The position numbers and the translations under genes were made by a program. A stretch of DNA of 64,000 nt, taken from NCBI GenBank assembly GCA_016207825.1, contig JACQZI010000005.1:62001-126000 (forward strand), given 5' to 3'. Position 1 is the stretch's first letter. Every line of letters begins with the position of its first letter. This document shows positions 34,295 to 43,914 of the stretch, piece after piece. Origin of the DNA: Planctomycetota bacterium. GTDB taxonomy: Bacteria; Planctomycetota; MHYJ01; JACQXL01; JACQZI01. The notes beneath the pieces are model-generated. The model was not told the DNA's origin. It did no database searches and saw nothing but the letters and a program-made list of their open reading frames with translations.

Positions 34295-35293
34295 ATGAAA
34301 GAGCCCCAAACAATGCTTTACGCATTACCTATTACTCCCCCAGCAGAAGGCGGGATAAATATTATACACTTCATTGGTAAAGGTGTGAACAAAAAGATAT
34401 TGCCCTTCCTTAAGGGGAAAACCTCAATTATCAGGCCTAACAAACTCTATCTCGGGTATTTCGAGGATAAAGGCAAAATCATAGACGAAGTTATTATAAA
34501 CCTGATTCCTGCCAAACAAAGTTTAAGCGGGCTGGATACCGTGGAGATAAACTCACACGGCAGCGTTTTGGTAGCAGATAAGATAATCTCAGCACTTAAA
34601 AAGAGCGGGATTAAAATAATTACTACTCAGCAATTGCTGAAACTGGCCCTGAAGAATAGAAGGGTAAACTCCGTCCAAAAAGGCATTCTGGAATCGCTGT
34701 TGAGTGCAAAGACAGAACTGGCGTGCAGGTTCTTCCTGCAAAGGCTTGCCAAACCAAGCAAACAACCACCGGAATCAAAGCGGATGGAAAAACTGTTTAA
34801 CCATCCAAGGCGAATTGTTTTAGTCGGAAAGGCAAACAGCGGGAAATCTACACTCTTCAATGTGCTGGCAGGCCAAAAGCGGGTAATTGAGCATCCGACT
34901 CCCGGCACAACCCGTGATGTGGTGGAAGAAACAATCGCGATAAAAGGAATCCCGTTTGTGCTGGCGGATACCGCCGGTTGGTTAAAAGGTAATTCAATAA
35001 ACACAAAAAGAATATTCCGGAAAGGCGATATTATTATTTACATGGTAGACGGTTCCAAACGGCGTGAGAAGGCAGAAGAAACGGTTAACCACTTAGGGTT
35101 CACCGCCCTGAACCCAACACGGTTCAGGGAGAGGGCAACAATCTTAGCTATAAATAAGTGTGACTTGCCTAAGAGTGCGGATTTAGGCAGGCTAAAGATA
35201 AAGGCGTTATCGATTTCCGCATTAAAGAGGATTGGCATAGAACCCCTCACCCAAAAGATACTCTCCATTACAAAAAAACAACTCCTAATTTAA
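34295..35293 (+). CDS. Truncated MnmE-like GTPase
   Basis: 332 residues. About the first 115 resemble the tetrahydrofolate-binding TrmE_N domain (NKLYLGYFEDKGKIIDEVII; LSGLDTVEINSHGS, close to the GEDxVEIxCHGG motif of MnmE). A short helical part follows, then a GTPase domain at about 170 to 330: G1 GKANSGKST, G2 TPGTTRD, G3 DTAGW, G4 NKCD. MnmE is about 450 residues and ends in a helical domain with a catalytic FCIGK-type Cys. Here that tail is missing: the protein stops right after the G domain. It may not modify tRNA. A full mnmE may exist elsewhere. Confidence 0.75.
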   Translation: MKEPQTMLYALPITPPAEGGINIIHFIGKGVNKKILPFLKGKTSIIRPNKLYLGYFEDKGKIIDEVIINLIPAKQSLSGLDTVEINSHGSVLVADKIISALKKSGIKIITTQQLLKLALKNRRVNSVQKGILESLLSAKTELACRFFLQRLAKPSKQPPESKRMEKLFNHPRRIVLVGKANSGKSTLFNVLAGQKRVIEHPTPGTTRDVVEETIAIKGIPFVLADTAGWLKGNSINTKRIFRKGDIIIYMVDGSKRREKAEETVNHLGFTALNPTRFRERATILAINKCDLPKSADLGRLKIKALSISALKRIGIEPLTQKILSITKKQLLI

Positions 35294-35387
35294 CAGAATT
35301 AACCAGAAGGACCGATTCATCCCAACGACATCCACGTGCTTCTATCCTTTAAATAATCAGGTGTCCACAAAAGTAACGCATGTCGCG

Positions 35388-35424
35388 GAAGCTAAGCGAA
35401 GTGGAATTAACCTTAGCTTCTTTT
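35388..35424 (+). terminator. Possible terminator of the GTPase gene
   Basis: GAAGCTAAG (35388-35396) pairs with CTTAGCTTC (35412-35420), followed by TTTT. The 15-base loop is long, so this is a weak candidate. Confidence 0.35.
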
Positions 35425-35445
35425 ACTTATTACCGATTAACGAAA

Positions 35446-37449
35446 CTATTTAATCCGCGCCGGCATAATTACCAATGTATGTTCAGATAACTGCAATCTC
35501 TTCTGAAGAATAAAAGCGGTTTCATTATGCAGCATCGGATGATACCAGCGCTCCTGCTGGAAAACCAATTGCCCCGCGAAGAATGTCACGTGGGAAAATT
35601 CCTTGCTCAAATCCAGGCAGAGTTTTTCAAGTTCGGCCACCACGTCCGTGCCGACCGCCATCCGGTAATCCGCCGGCATGCCCTGCCCGTGCATCAGTTC
35701 GACATACTTTTTAAGGTCGTCCTCGGTCTGATTTTTAAGGCGCTCAATCATATCTTCGCCTTTGAAGATGCCGGAATCAACCGCGCCGACGGAAAGGAAA
35801 ACCACGTTCTTAAACTGGTTGGGGAATTCGCGGAAGGCCGCGAAGACGGTATGGATTCCCAGCCCGTTATATCCGCCCACCAAAACGGCCGCGGTCGGCT
35901 GGGTTTTATCTACCGCGCCGGGCAAAACTTCCGTTACCCTGGGCATACTGGAAAGATGCGTGTAAAGCATGGCGAGTTTTCTGCCCAGCGCCCGATAGTG
36001 CCGCCTGACCCAGAAGCAGAAAAGTATGATGGCTCCCGTAACCGCCAGCGTCAACCAGCCGCCTTCCGGGAATTTCTCGTAAACGGTCACACAAAGAATC
36101 GTTGAGCACATAGTCAAGCCGATGACGTGGATGGAAATCTTTCTCTTCCATCCGGCAGGGTCTTTGCGCCGGCTGAAATAAAAGCGGCACATGGAAAGCT
36201 CGGTCATGGAAAAAGTCAGGAAAACATTGATGCTGTACATGACGACGATCTGGCGGACATCGCCCTTGGTATAGAGAAGCGCGATAAGCGCCGCCCCACC
36301 CATCAACATTACCCCGTTCTGGATGGTCAGGCGGTCGGATAATGAAGCAAACTTGCGCGGCATCCAGGAATCCATCGCCATATTGGAAAGCACGCGCGGC
36401 CCATCCACGAAACCCGCTTGCGCCGCCACCACCAGAAGCGCGCCTTCGGAAACCAGGGTCAGCACCACGAAAATATAACCGAGCGGAATGACTTCAATAA
36501 ATCTCTCAACCAAAACGGCGTTCATGGTTTTTCCCTCAACCGCGCTGACATTCCAGAGGAGATAGCAGAACAAAAGACCGGAAGCGGTAAAGGCAAGCGA
36601 AATCGCCATATAGAGCATGGTCCGCTTGCCGGTTTGCACATGCGGCTCGCGCATTATCGCCAGCCCGTTGGAAACCGCTTCTATTCCCGTGTAAGTGCCG
36701 CCGCCCAGCGAATAGGCGTAAAGGAAAAGCGCAAACATACCGCCGATGCCGATTGTGGACAATCCGTTTGAAAATCCCTGCTGTGCCGTATCCAGCGTTG
36801 CCCCAAGCGACGGCGCCTTTACTAAGAACCCGACCGAAATCAGGATAAAATGCGTCACCACGAAAAGCATGAATATCGGCGTAAGGATAAGGATGGATTC
36901 CTTGACGCCCCGTAAGTTCAGGATAATCAGCACGAGTATAAAGAAAATCTCGACGAATATTTTATATGGGTGCCAGGCTATCGGCAGAAAGCTGAACAAA
37001 GCATCTCCCGAAGCGGCGATTGAAACAGTAATGGTCAGTATATAATCCACGAAAAGCGCGCAGCCGGAAACAAGGCCCGCCTTCTCCCCCAACAGTTTCG
37101 TGGCGACGACATAACCGCCTCCTCCGTGCGGGAAATGCTCGATGACGCGGCTGTAGGCAATGGCAATGACAAACACGGTCAGCGCCATTACCGCTGCCAG
37201 GATGATTGCCAGGTAAGTATGCGTCCCGAGCGTGCGGAAGGCCTCATCCGGTCCGTAGGCAGATGAAGAAAGCCCGTCCGCGCCCAGACCCACCCAAGCA
37301 AGGAGCGCAATCAGGGAAAGCCGGTGCAGGATGCCCTTATCCTTCAGATCACGAGGCGGGCCGATTAAGAAACGCTTCAGGCGCGCGCCAAAATCCGGTT
37401 CTTCTTGAGGGGTGTTAAGATTGGAGCCGTTGAGTGGATTGCCTTCCAT
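35446..37449 (-). CDS. kimA: KimA-type potassium transporter (APC superfamily)
   Basis: 667 residues with about 12 membrane helices and a soluble C-terminal domain of some 180 residues. The N-terminal motif LLAWVGLGADGLSSSAYGPDEAF is typical of KimA (formerly YdaO) and is a K+ site region, as is HGGGGYVVATKLLG. The C-terminal region (AAVLVGGYNGLGIHTVFAA) is the cytoplasmic domain. KimA imports K+ with high affinity and is inhibited by c-di-AMP in Bacillus. The ydaO riboswitch directly upstream gives strong support. A ribosome site (GGAGG) precedes the ATG. Confidence 0.9.
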   Translation of the reverse strand: MEGNPLNGSNLNTPQEEPDFGARLKRFLIGPPRDLKDKGILHRLSLIALLAWVGLGADGLSSSAYGPDEAFRTLGTHTYLAIILAAVMALTVFVIAIAYSRVIEHFPHGGGGYVVATKLLGEKAGLVSGCALFVDYILTITVSIAASGDALFSFLPIAWHPYKIFVEIFFILVLIILNLRGVKESILILTPIFMLFVVTHFILISVGFLVKAPSLGATLDTAQQGFSNGLSTIGIGGMFALFLYAYSLGGGTYTGIEAVSNGLAIMREPHVQTGKRTMLYMAISLAFTASGLLFCYLLWNVSAVEGKTMNAVLVERFIEVIPLGYIFVVLTLVSEGALLVVAAQAGFVDGPRVLSNMAMDSWMPRKFASLSDRLTIQNGVMLMGGAALIALLYTKGDVRQIVVMYSINVFLTFSMTELSMCRFYFSRRKDPAGWKRKISIHVIGLTMCSTILCVTVYEKFPEGGWLTLAVTGAIILFCFWVRRHYRALGRKLAMLYTHLSSMPRVTEVLPGAVDKTQPTAAVLVGGYNGLGIHTVFAAFREFPNQFKNVVFLSVGAVDSGIFKGEDMIERLKNQTEDDLKKYVELMHGQGMPADYRMAVGTDVVAELEKLCLDLSKEFSHVTFFAGQLVFQQERWYHPMLHNETAFILQKRLQLSEHTLVIMPARIK

Positions 37450-37544
37450 ACAGAACCTCCGTGGATAATCCCTATTAGAGAGTCGGGCCCTCCGGGATTT
37501 CCGGCACTCGTCCGAATGGACATTCGTCCGGGCGGGGGTTCTCT

Positions 37545-37755
37545 CCTTTAACGCCTACGGGGTTAGCTGACGGGCTCGGGCAAAAAGAGTTGCCCTACCC
37601 CGCACCTACTTTTGTAGATAAACTATCTTTTGCCTGATAGCCTTTCTTCCAAAAGTAAGTGCGGGGATTCGCCCCAATTACCTGCCCCCGATTAAATCGG
37701 GGTTCGGGCGGGTCGGTTCCCCCATTCCCCTACTATATAGGAGATTCGGCGATGG
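37545..37755 (-). ncRNA. ydaO-yuaA riboswitch (c-di-AMP sensing)
   Basis: Read on the minus strand, the leader has the class's conserved blocks in order: ATCGCCGAATCTCC, GGGGGAACC, TTGGGGCGAATCCC, TAGGGCAACTCTTT, CCCGAGCCCGTCAGC and TAACCCCGTAGGCGTT. The first and last pair to close the element (CGCC with GGCG). The position, 96 bases before a KimA-type transporter and about 10 bases after a strong promoter, is exactly where the class occurs. Binding of c-di-AMP is expected to turn off the K+ importer; the downstream GC-rich hairpins at 37480-37535 may be the expression platform. Confidence 0.93.
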
Positions 37756-37768
37756 GAATTTTACGCGT

Positions 37769-37797
37769 ATTATAAACCGCTATTACGCAAAAGTCAA
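37769..37797 (-). promoter_or_regulatory. Promoter of the ydaO-kimA transcript
   Basis: Minus-strand TTGACT (37797-37792) and TATAAT (37774-37769), 17 bp apart, predicted start about 37762 at the edge of the riboswitch. Confidence 0.8.
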
Positions 37798-37844
37798 TAA
37801 ATTGATAATGCCTAAAAGCAGGCTTAGCACCGGTGATTTCCACG

Positions 37845-39593
37845 CTAATTTAGCGGCAATTTTATGGTAAAGGTGCTTCCTTTATTGATTTCGCTCTGTA
37901 CGGAAACCTCGCCCTGATGCAGTTGGATGATATGCTTGACGATTGATAATCCCAGCCCGGTCCCGCCCATTTCCCTGGAGCGGGATTTATCCACCCGGTA
38001 AAATCTCTCGAATACCCGCGCCAAATCCTCTTGCGGTATGCCGATTCCATTATCTATACATTCTATCTTCAGCTTATCCAATTCGATTTCGGCTTTAAGC
38101 TCTATCTTACCTCCGCTGGGAGTATATTTAATCGCGTTATCAATAAGATTCCCTATCGCTTTGCTCATAAGGTCAGGGTCAAGAGGCGTTTCCGGAATGG
38201 AAGCATCAATATTCCTGGTAACAATATGCTGCTTGCCGGCAATAGCCGGCCGGTAGTTCTCAATCACCCTTTCGATAAGCTTGTTAATAGCGGTTGGTTT
38301 CAGGCGAATGATGCTCCCCATCGGGCGCGAAGATTCCAGGCGCGACAGCTCCAAGAGGTCTTCTACCAGGTTGGTTAACTGCTTGACATTGCGGTCGATG
38401 ATATTCAAGAACTCCGCGGCGCTTTGCTTATCCTCCATCCCGCCTTCTTTTAATGTTTCCACATAGCCTTTGATAAAAGTAAGCGGTGTCCTTAATTCAT
38501 GCGAGACATTGGCGACAAAATCCTTGCGCAACTGCTCAAAACGGTTTTGTTCCGTCACATCATAAATTACCAGCATAAAGTTATCAGGCAACGCGTTTAT
38601 AGGCGTGTAATACAGCCGCAATTGGCGGGCGTTAGGCGATACAATATCCATGGATGCAGAGCCTTTCATTGAACCGACCTGCCGGTTTTTAACAAACTTA
38701 ACAAGCTGTTCGTGGCGGACTGTTTCCCAGAGATGGGTATTCGCGGCTTTTTCTATGGTAAAATCCATTAGTTTACCCGCGGCGGCATTGGCAAATATGA
38801 TTTTCAACTCATCATCGAAAGCGATTATTCCCTCGGAGGTCGTGGAAAGGACGGTATTAAGCATATTGGATTTTTCCCTGATTTCAGAGAATTTCTGCCG
38901 GAGTTCGTCGCTCATTACGTTGATTGTCTTAGTAAGCGTCCCGATTTCGTCATTGGAGGCAATGGAAATCTGCTGGCTGAAATCCCCCTTGGCGATGGAT
39001 TCGGCAACCGCAGCCACTTTGTTGAGAGGCCGCGTGACTTTCCTGGTCAGCCAGAATCCCATTAAAACCGCAATAATAATCAGGATGCCGAACGTAATCC
39101 CTATTGTTCGATACATCTGGTTTGTCATATGGTTAATCTGGCTTAATGGCAGGGCTACACGGATTATTTTATCAGCAGGGGCGTTCGGTGTTAAAGGGAT
39201 TGCCAGATATATCATATCCAAAGAAAGGGTGTTGCTGAAACGAATTGCCTGTCCTTTGCCTGTCGCACGGGCGTTGATAATTTCCAGCCGGTCATTATGG
39301 TTTACCATCGTTTCCGGGTCTCTTTCGGAATCTGCCAGCACCTTGCCGTCCCTGTCAATGATGGTTATCCGTGTCCGGATGCTTTTTCCTAATTCAACCA
39401 TTCTTGATTCAAGCGAAGGAATGCTTACGTTTATTTCCTTGATTAAAGCGCTGGCCATTTGCGCGTTGTTATCGAGCTGCTGATTAATCTCCTGTATGTA
39501 AACTTCCTTAAACGACCCGATTGCGATAAGCGACATTACCGCCAGTGACAGGATAATCAGGATGAAATAAGTTAAAAACAGTTTACGGAACAA
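37845..39593 (-). CDS. phoR: PhoR-type sensor histidine kinase
   Basis: 582 residues. Two membrane helices flank a periplasmic loop of about 140 residues. The order is TM1 (LFLTYFILIILSLAVMSLI), periplasmic domain, TM2, HAMP (about 180 to 235: TRKVTRPLNKVAAVAESIA), PAS (about 250 to 350), HisKA with the phosphoacceptor in VANVSHELRTPLTFI, and HATPase with NLIDNAIKYTP, DNGIGIP and GGTGLGLSIVKHI. It is the last gene of the pst-pho operon and senses phosphate state, presumably through the Pst/PhoU complex. It is 35 bp downstream of phoB. Confidence 0.93.
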   Translation of the reverse strand: MFRKLFLTYFILIILSLAVMSLIAIGSFKEVYIQEINQQLDNNAQMASALIKEINVSIPSLESRMVELGKSIRTRITIIDRDGKVLADSERDPETMVNHNDRLEIINARATGKGQAIRFSNTLSLDMIYLAIPLTPNAPADKIIRVALPLSQINHMTNQMYRTIGITFGILIIIAVLMGFWLTRKVTRPLNKVAAVAESIAKGDFSQQISIASNDEIGTLTKTINVMSDELRQKFSEIREKSNMLNTVLSTTSEGIIAFDDELKIIFANAAAGKLMDFTIEKAANTHLWETVRHEQLVKFVKNRQVGSMKGSASMDIVSPNARQLRLYYTPINALPDNFMLVIYDVTEQNRFEQLRKDFVANVSHELRTPLTFIKGYVETLKEGGMEDKQSAAEFLNIIDRNVKQLTNLVEDLLELSRLESSRPMGSIIRLKPTAINKLIERVIENYRPAIAGKQHIVTRNIDASIPETPLDPDLMSKAIGNLIDNAIKYTPSGGKIELKAEIELDKLKIECIDNGIGIPQEDLARVFERFYRVDKSRSREMGGTGLGLSIVKHIIQLHQGEVSVQSEINKGSTFTIKLPLN

Positions 39594-39628
39594 AACGATA
39601 CTCCTTTAAGGGCCGGTTATTTTACACT

Positions 39629-40306
39629 TTATGAGGCGGTGAATTTATAACCAACGCTTCGGATTGTTTCTATCCGGCTTTTATATTTACCCATCTTCTT
39701 TCTTAGCGATGCGATATGTACATCTATGGTCCGGTCAATCACCATGGCGTCATCCCCGCGCCCGGCGGAAATAAGCTCGTCCCGCGATACGACTTTCCCC
39801 ATATTATTTGCCAGATGCCACAAGAGGTTGAATTCCGTATTGGTCAGGCTCAGGAGTTTGTCTTTTATGGCAACGGTTCTCCCGCTATAATCTATCACGA
39901 TATCTTCTATGGTTAATTGTTTCTTGGATTCGCTTTCCTTGAATCTTCTCAAGACCGCCTTGACGCGCGCCACCAGTTCCCGCGGGCTGAATGGCTTCGT
40001 GATGTAATCATCAGCCCCCAATTCCAATCCAACCACTTTATCCGTTTCCTGTGCCTTGGCCGTGAGCATGATAACGGGTATCTTTGAAGATTCGGCGCTT
40101 ATTTTGAGGCGTTTGCATACTTCTAATCCGTCCATTCCCGGCAACATAATATCCAGAAGTATTAAATCCGGTTTATGCTTGCGGATTATTTCCAGCCCCT
40201 GTATTCCGTCTTTGGCTCCGATGACCAGAAACCCTTCCTTGGAAAGATGGTGTTCAATCAGTTTAATCAGGTCTTTTTCGTCGTCAATGACTAATATTGT
40301 TTTCAT
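39629..40306 (-). CDS. phoB: PhoB-type response regulator
   Basis: 225 residues. Receiver domain with DDEKDLI at the N-terminus, the phosphoacceptor Asp in LILLDIMLPGMDG and Lys in DYITKPFS; OmpR-type winged helix at about 128 to 222 (LTNTEFNLLWHLANNMGKVVSR, TIDVHIASLRKKMG, IRSVGYKF). It is expected to bind the CTTAAC-type direct repeats seen upstream of pstS, the porin gene and the PiT gene. It overlaps phoU by 4 bp. Confidence 0.95.
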   Translation of the reverse strand: MKTILVIDDEKDLIKLIEHHLSKEGFLVIGAKDGIQGLEIIRKHKPDLILLDIMLPGMDGLEVCKRLKISAESSKIPVIMLTAKAQETDKVVGLELGADDYITKPFSPRELVARVKAVLRRFKESESKKQLTIEDIVIDYSGRTVAIKDKLLSLTNTEFNLLWHLANNMGKVVSRDELISAGRGDDAMVIDRTIDVHIASLRKKMGKYKSRIETIRSVGYKFTAS

Positions 40307-40974
40307 TTGCGCTTCTTTTCCTCATGATGATGCCGGACATCCCGTCCCTGCACCAGGTAAATAACCTCTTCGGCGATATTCGTGGCGTGGTCGCCCATCT
40401 TTTCCAGGTTCCTGGAAATAAGGATTAACGCCAGCGCCCGCTGGATACTCTGGGAATCTGATATCATATAAGTCAAAAGCTCCCTGAAAATCTGGTCCTT
40501 GAAGGCGTCTATTTTATCATCCGAATCAAGCACCTTCTGCGCCAAGGCGACATCTCTCTGGATAAAGGCGTTCAGGCTGTCCCGCACCGACTTCTGGACG
40601 ATATCCGCCATAATCGGCGTATCCACAAAAGGCTTTAACGGAGGATATTTTAATAAATAAACCGTATTCTGGCAAATATTAATCGCCTGGTCGGCAATCC
40701 GCTCCAGCTCGTCGTTAATCTTAGAAGCGGCGATGAGGAAACGCAAATCGCCGGCAACCGGCTGCATCCGGGCTATCAGCGTAATCACATCCTCGTCTAT
40801 TTCTATCTGGAGGGTGTTCACCTCTTTTTCCTTTTCCTGCGCCTCGGCGATAATCCGCTCATTGCGGTCGACCAGCGCCGTAATCGCTATTCGAATCATC
40901 GCCTCCGCCAAGGTTGCCATCCGGACGAGCTTTTCGTTGATGCTTTTTACTTCGTTATCAAAATGCCGTTTCAT
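40303..40974 (-). CDS. phoU: Phosphate transport regulator PhoU
   Basis: 223 residues, all helical, with the two PhoU three-helix repeats (MATLAEAMIRIAITALVDRN and IQRDVALAQKVLDSDDKIDA) and the acidic metal-binding motifs EKEVNTLQIEIDEDV and DELERIADQA. It links the Pst transporter to PhoR and dampens signalling when phosphate is plentiful. The C-terminus carries a His-rich tail (VRHHHEEKKRK). It starts just after arsC ends. Confidence 0.94.
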   Translation of the reverse strand: MKRHFDNEVKSINEKLVRMATLAEAMIRIAITALVDRNERIIAEAQEKEKEVNTLQIEIDEDVITLIARMQPVAGDLRFLIAASKINDELERIADQAINICQNTVYLLKYPPLKPFVDTPIMADIVQKSVRDSLNAFIQRDVALAQKVLDSDDKIDAFKDQIFRELLTYMISDSQSIQRALALILISRNLEKMGDHATNIAEEVIYLVQGRDVRHHHEEKKRK

Positions 40975-41406
40975 TTATTCGCCTCCTTTGTTGATGGAAT
41001 CTATCAAATTCCTGACGTTCTGTTCTATGATGTTGCGGACGGCCCGGAATTCGGCTATACTCTTGTCTTTCGGGTCCGGGATATCCCATTCAAGATACTT
41101 CTTTCCGGGCATAAAAGGGCAGACCTGCCCGAATGATTTTCCGTTCAGGCGGGCCTTCTCGCAACCCATGGAAACGATGTAATCAAACTCCTTATCTTTG
41201 AAAGCCTCAAAGCCTTTAGGCCGTTGCGCGGAGATATCTATGTTTTTCTCCTTCATCACTTCTATGGCAAAGGGTTCGACCCGTACTGCCGGCTTTGAGC
41301 CGGCGCTGTAAGCCTCAATCATGTTGTTCCCCAAAGCACGGGCAAACCCTTCCGACATCTGGCTTCGTGCTGAATTTCCGACACACAGAAATAAAATCTT
41401 TGTCAT
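40975..41406 (-). CDS. arsC: ArsC-type arsenate reductase / low-molecular-weight phosphatase family
   Basis: 143 residues from ATG 41406. A longer frame opens at 41484, but its first 26 residues lie in pstB read in another frame, while a GGGAGG site precedes 41406, so the shorter start is chosen. The CX5R loop CVGNSARSQMSEGFA is at about 8 to 22 and the acid loop is DIPDPKD. Two further Cys (MGCEKARL and QVCPF) match the redox pair of thioredoxin-coupled ArsC, though they are further apart than usual. An arsenate reductase within a phosphate operon makes sense, as Pst also takes up arsenate. A plain phosphatase cannot be excluded. Confidence 0.85.
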   Translation of the reverse strand: MTKILFLCVGNSARSQMSEGFARALGNNMIEAYSAGSKPAVRVEPFAIEVMKEKNIDISAQRPKGFEAFKDKEFDYIVSMGCEKARLNGKSFGQVCPFMPGKKYLEWDIPDPKDKSIAEFRAVRNIIEQNVRNLIDSINKGGE

Positions 41407-41407
41407 A

Positions 41408-42175
41408 TTATCCGAACCTCCCTGTAATATAATCTTCCGTCCGCTTATCTTTCGGCTTGGTGAATATTTGGTTGGTTTCGTCAAATTCCACCAGCTCGCC
41501 CAGCAAAAAGAATCCCGTATAATCGGAAATCCTTGCCGCCTGCTGCATGTTATGCGTTACGATAACGATTGTATACTCCTTTTTCAACTGATAAATAAGT
41601 TCTTCTATCTTGGCAGTGGAAATGGGGTCTAAGGCGGATGCCGGCTCGTCCATGAGTATTATTTCCGGCTTGATTGCCAGCGCGCGGGCAATGCACAGCC
41701 TCTGCTGCTGGCCGCCGGATAAATCAAAGGCGTTTTTATGGAGGACGTCTTTGACCTCATCCCATAACGCGGCATCGCGCAGGCTTTGCTCGACCCTTTC
41801 GGATAACTCCTTGTGCGATTTGGCCATCCCGTTAATCCTTAACCCGTAGGCGACATTCTCGAAAATAGTCTTGGGGAACGGATTTGATTTCTGGAAGACC
41901 ATGCCGATTTTGCGGCGCAGTTCCGTTACATCTATGTCGCAATTACACATATCTTTTCCGTCTATAATGATTCGTCCGTTACAGCCGCATCCTTTAATCA
42001 AATCGTTCATCCGGTTAAAGGTCCTTAAGAAAGTGCTTTTGCCGCACCCCGAAGGGCCGATTAACGCGGTCACTTTATTGGCTGCTATTTTGATATTGAT
42101 ATCATTCAGCGCCCTGACCTTGCCGTAATAAACATTAAGGCCGATTACTTCTATCTTGGGATTTTCGATTACCAT
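41408..42175 (-). CDS. pstB: Phosphate ABC transporter ATP-binding protein
   Basis: 255 residues from ATG 42175. The longer start at 42199 overlaps pstA by 31 bp, whereas a GGAG site 8 bp before 42175 and the ATGGTAA overlap with the pstA stop favour the shorter one. Walker [11 protein letters not shown]-loop [12 protein letters not shown], signature [16 protein letters not shown], Walker [13 protein letters not shown] and the closing H-loop are all present. It drives high-affinity phosphate import. Confidence 0.96.
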   Translation of the reverse strand: MVIENPKIEVIGLNVYYGKVRALNDINIKIAANKVTALIGPSGCGKSTFLRTFNRMNDLIKGCGCNGRIIIDGKDMCNCDIDVTELRRKIGMVFQKSNPFPKTIFENVAYGLRINGMAKSHKELSERVEQSLRDAALWDEVKDVLHKNAFDLSGGQQQRLCIARALAIKPEIILMDEPASALDPISTAKIEELIYQLKKEYTIVIVTHNMQQAARISDYTGFFLLGELVEFDETNQIFTKPKDKRTEDYITGRFG

Positions 42176-43026
42176 TTCTTGTTTCTCCTGAAGCGCCATC
42201 TGATGATAATGGCTAATAAACTCATTCCTAACACCAAAAGGATTAATACCAATGCCGTGCCGTATTGCAGGCTGATGCTCAATCCCGGAACCTGCGTGGA
42301 GATAACGTACAGATGATAAGGCAAAGCCATCACCTGGTCAAAAACTGATTCGGGCAGGTTCGGCAGGTAAAACGCCGCCGCGGTAAAAAGAATCGGCGCG
42401 GTCTCCCCGGCCGCCCGGCCGATGCCTAAGATTGTCCCGGTAAGAATGCCGGGCAGGGCGTAAGGAAGCACGCACCGCCGGATGGTCTGCCATTTGGTCG
42501 CCCCTAATGCCAGCGATGCCTCGCGGAACCCCTGCGGCACAGCCGTCAACGCCTCCTGCGTTGAAGCGATAATCACGGGCAATATCATTATGGATAAGGT
42601 TAACGCGCCGGCCAATATCGAGGCGCCTAATTTCAGCATGATAACAAAAAGCCCCAGCCCGAAAAGCCCGTAAACAATGGATGGAACCCCGGCAAGGTTT
42701 ACGATTGCCAGCTGGATAAGCCTGGTTAAAAGGTTCTGCCGGGCGTATTCCGTAAGATAAATCGCGGACATGATGCCGATAGGCAGGGCGATAATAACCG
42801 CCCCGGTTACCAAATAGAGCGTCCCGACGATTGCCGGGAATATCCCGCCCGCTTTCATCCCGTCGCGCGGCATATCCGTCAGGAATGTCCAGTTGATTGC
42901 CGGCAGGCCTTTAATAACAATCATCGCGACAATCAACACGACCGGCACGACCACGACCAGCGTGGCTAACAACAAGACGCCGAAGGCGATGCGCTGGGAA
43001 ACTTTCGGGCTTATTAACTTTCTCAT
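42169..43026 (-). CDS. pstA: Phosphate ABC transporter permease PstA
   Basis: 285 residues with six membrane helices ([38 protein letters not shown] and others) and the EAA-like loop [23 protein letters not shown]. It pairs with PstC, overlapping its stop by 4 bp. Confidence 0.95.
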   Translation of the reverse strand: MRKLISPKVSQRIAFGVLLLATLVVVVPVVLIVAMIVIKGLPAINWTFLTDMPRDGMKAGGIFPAIVGTLYLVTGAVIIALPIGIMSAIYLTEYARQNLLTRLIQLAIVNLAGVPSIVYGLFGLGLFVIMLKLGASILAGALTLSIMILPVIIASTQEALTAVPQGFREASLALGATKWQTIRRCVLPYALPGILTGTILGIGRAAGETAPILFTAAAFYLPNLPESVFDQVMALPYHLYVISTQVPGLSISLQYGTALVLILLVLGMSLLAIIIRWRFRRNKKW

Positions 43027-43904
43027 TTCTTAATCCGCCTTATAAAGAAATCGCCGGTAAGGTTAATCATAAAAGTTATAATGAATAAAATAGCGCCGAT
43101 GGCAAAAAGGGCGAAATAATGGTCGCTCTGGTGCACGGTCTCGCCCATTTCCGCGGCGATTGTCGCGGTCATCGTCCGGACCGGTTTCAGGAAGTTAAAG
43201 CTCATGACCGCGGCGTTTCCGGTAACCATCATGACCGCCATGGTCTCGCCTATCACCCGGCCGAATCCGAGCATGACCGCGGCAACAATCCCGGATAACG
43301 CCGCCGGCACGCATACCTTTATAATCGTCTGCCATTTGGTCGCCCCCAGCGCCAGCGATGCCTCTTTATATGATTTGGGCACGGCGTTTAAGGCGTCTTC
43401 CGTAATGGAGACGATGGTTGGCATCGCCATAAAGGCGAGCATAATCGAGCCGGTTAAAGCCGTTAAGCCGGTATTAAGGTGAAATACGCTTTTCACCATA
43501 GGCACCAGCGTCACTATCCCGATAAATCCGAGGACGACCGATGGAATCGAGGCGAGTAATTCCACCAGCGGTTTCAATATCTCGCGCACCGCGGCGGGCG
43601 CCACCTCTCCGATATAAATGGCGCAGGCGATTCCCAAAGGAACGGAAATAACCATCGCGCCGATGGTTACCAGGAAAGAACCCATTATGAGGGGCAGGAT
43701 TCCGAACCGCGCCGGGTCGGAAATCGGATACCAGAACTTGCCGGTAATAAACTCGCCTAAGCCGGTTGTTTTAAACAACTGGCTTGATTCCTTGATAAGG
43801 AAAACAAATATCAGGCAGACGAAAAGAACGATTAACAGCCCGCTAATCAGGATGGATTTTTCAATAACGAATTCTTTTGCCTGCCTGAAAATGCCTGCCT
43901 TCAT
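43023..43904 (-). CDS. pstC: Phosphate ABC transporter permease PstC
   Basis: 293 residues with six membrane helices and the loop [23 protein letters not shown], nearly identical to that of PstA. It is 10 bp downstream of pstS and overlaps pstA (ATGA at 43026-43023). Confidence 0.95.
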   Translation of the reverse strand: MKAGIFRQAKEFVIEKSILISGLLIVLFVCLIFVFLIKESSQLFKTTGLGEFITGKFWYPISDPARFGILPLIMGSFLVTIGAMVISVPLGIACAIYIGEVAPAAVREILKPLVELLASIPSVVLGFIGIVTLVPMVKSVFHLNTGLTALTGSIMLAFMAMPTIVSITEDALNAVPKSYKEASLALGATKWQTIIKVCVPAALSGIVAAVMLGFGRVIGETMAVMMVTGNAAVMSFNFLKPVRTMTATIAAEMGETVHQSDHYFALFAIGAILFIITFMINLTGDFFIRRIKK

Positions 43905-43914
43905 AAAACCCTCT

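Noticed and set aside
41407-41484. N-terminal extension of ArsC
   Set aside because: These 26 codons are pstB coding sequence in another frame; a ribosome site supports the start at 41406.
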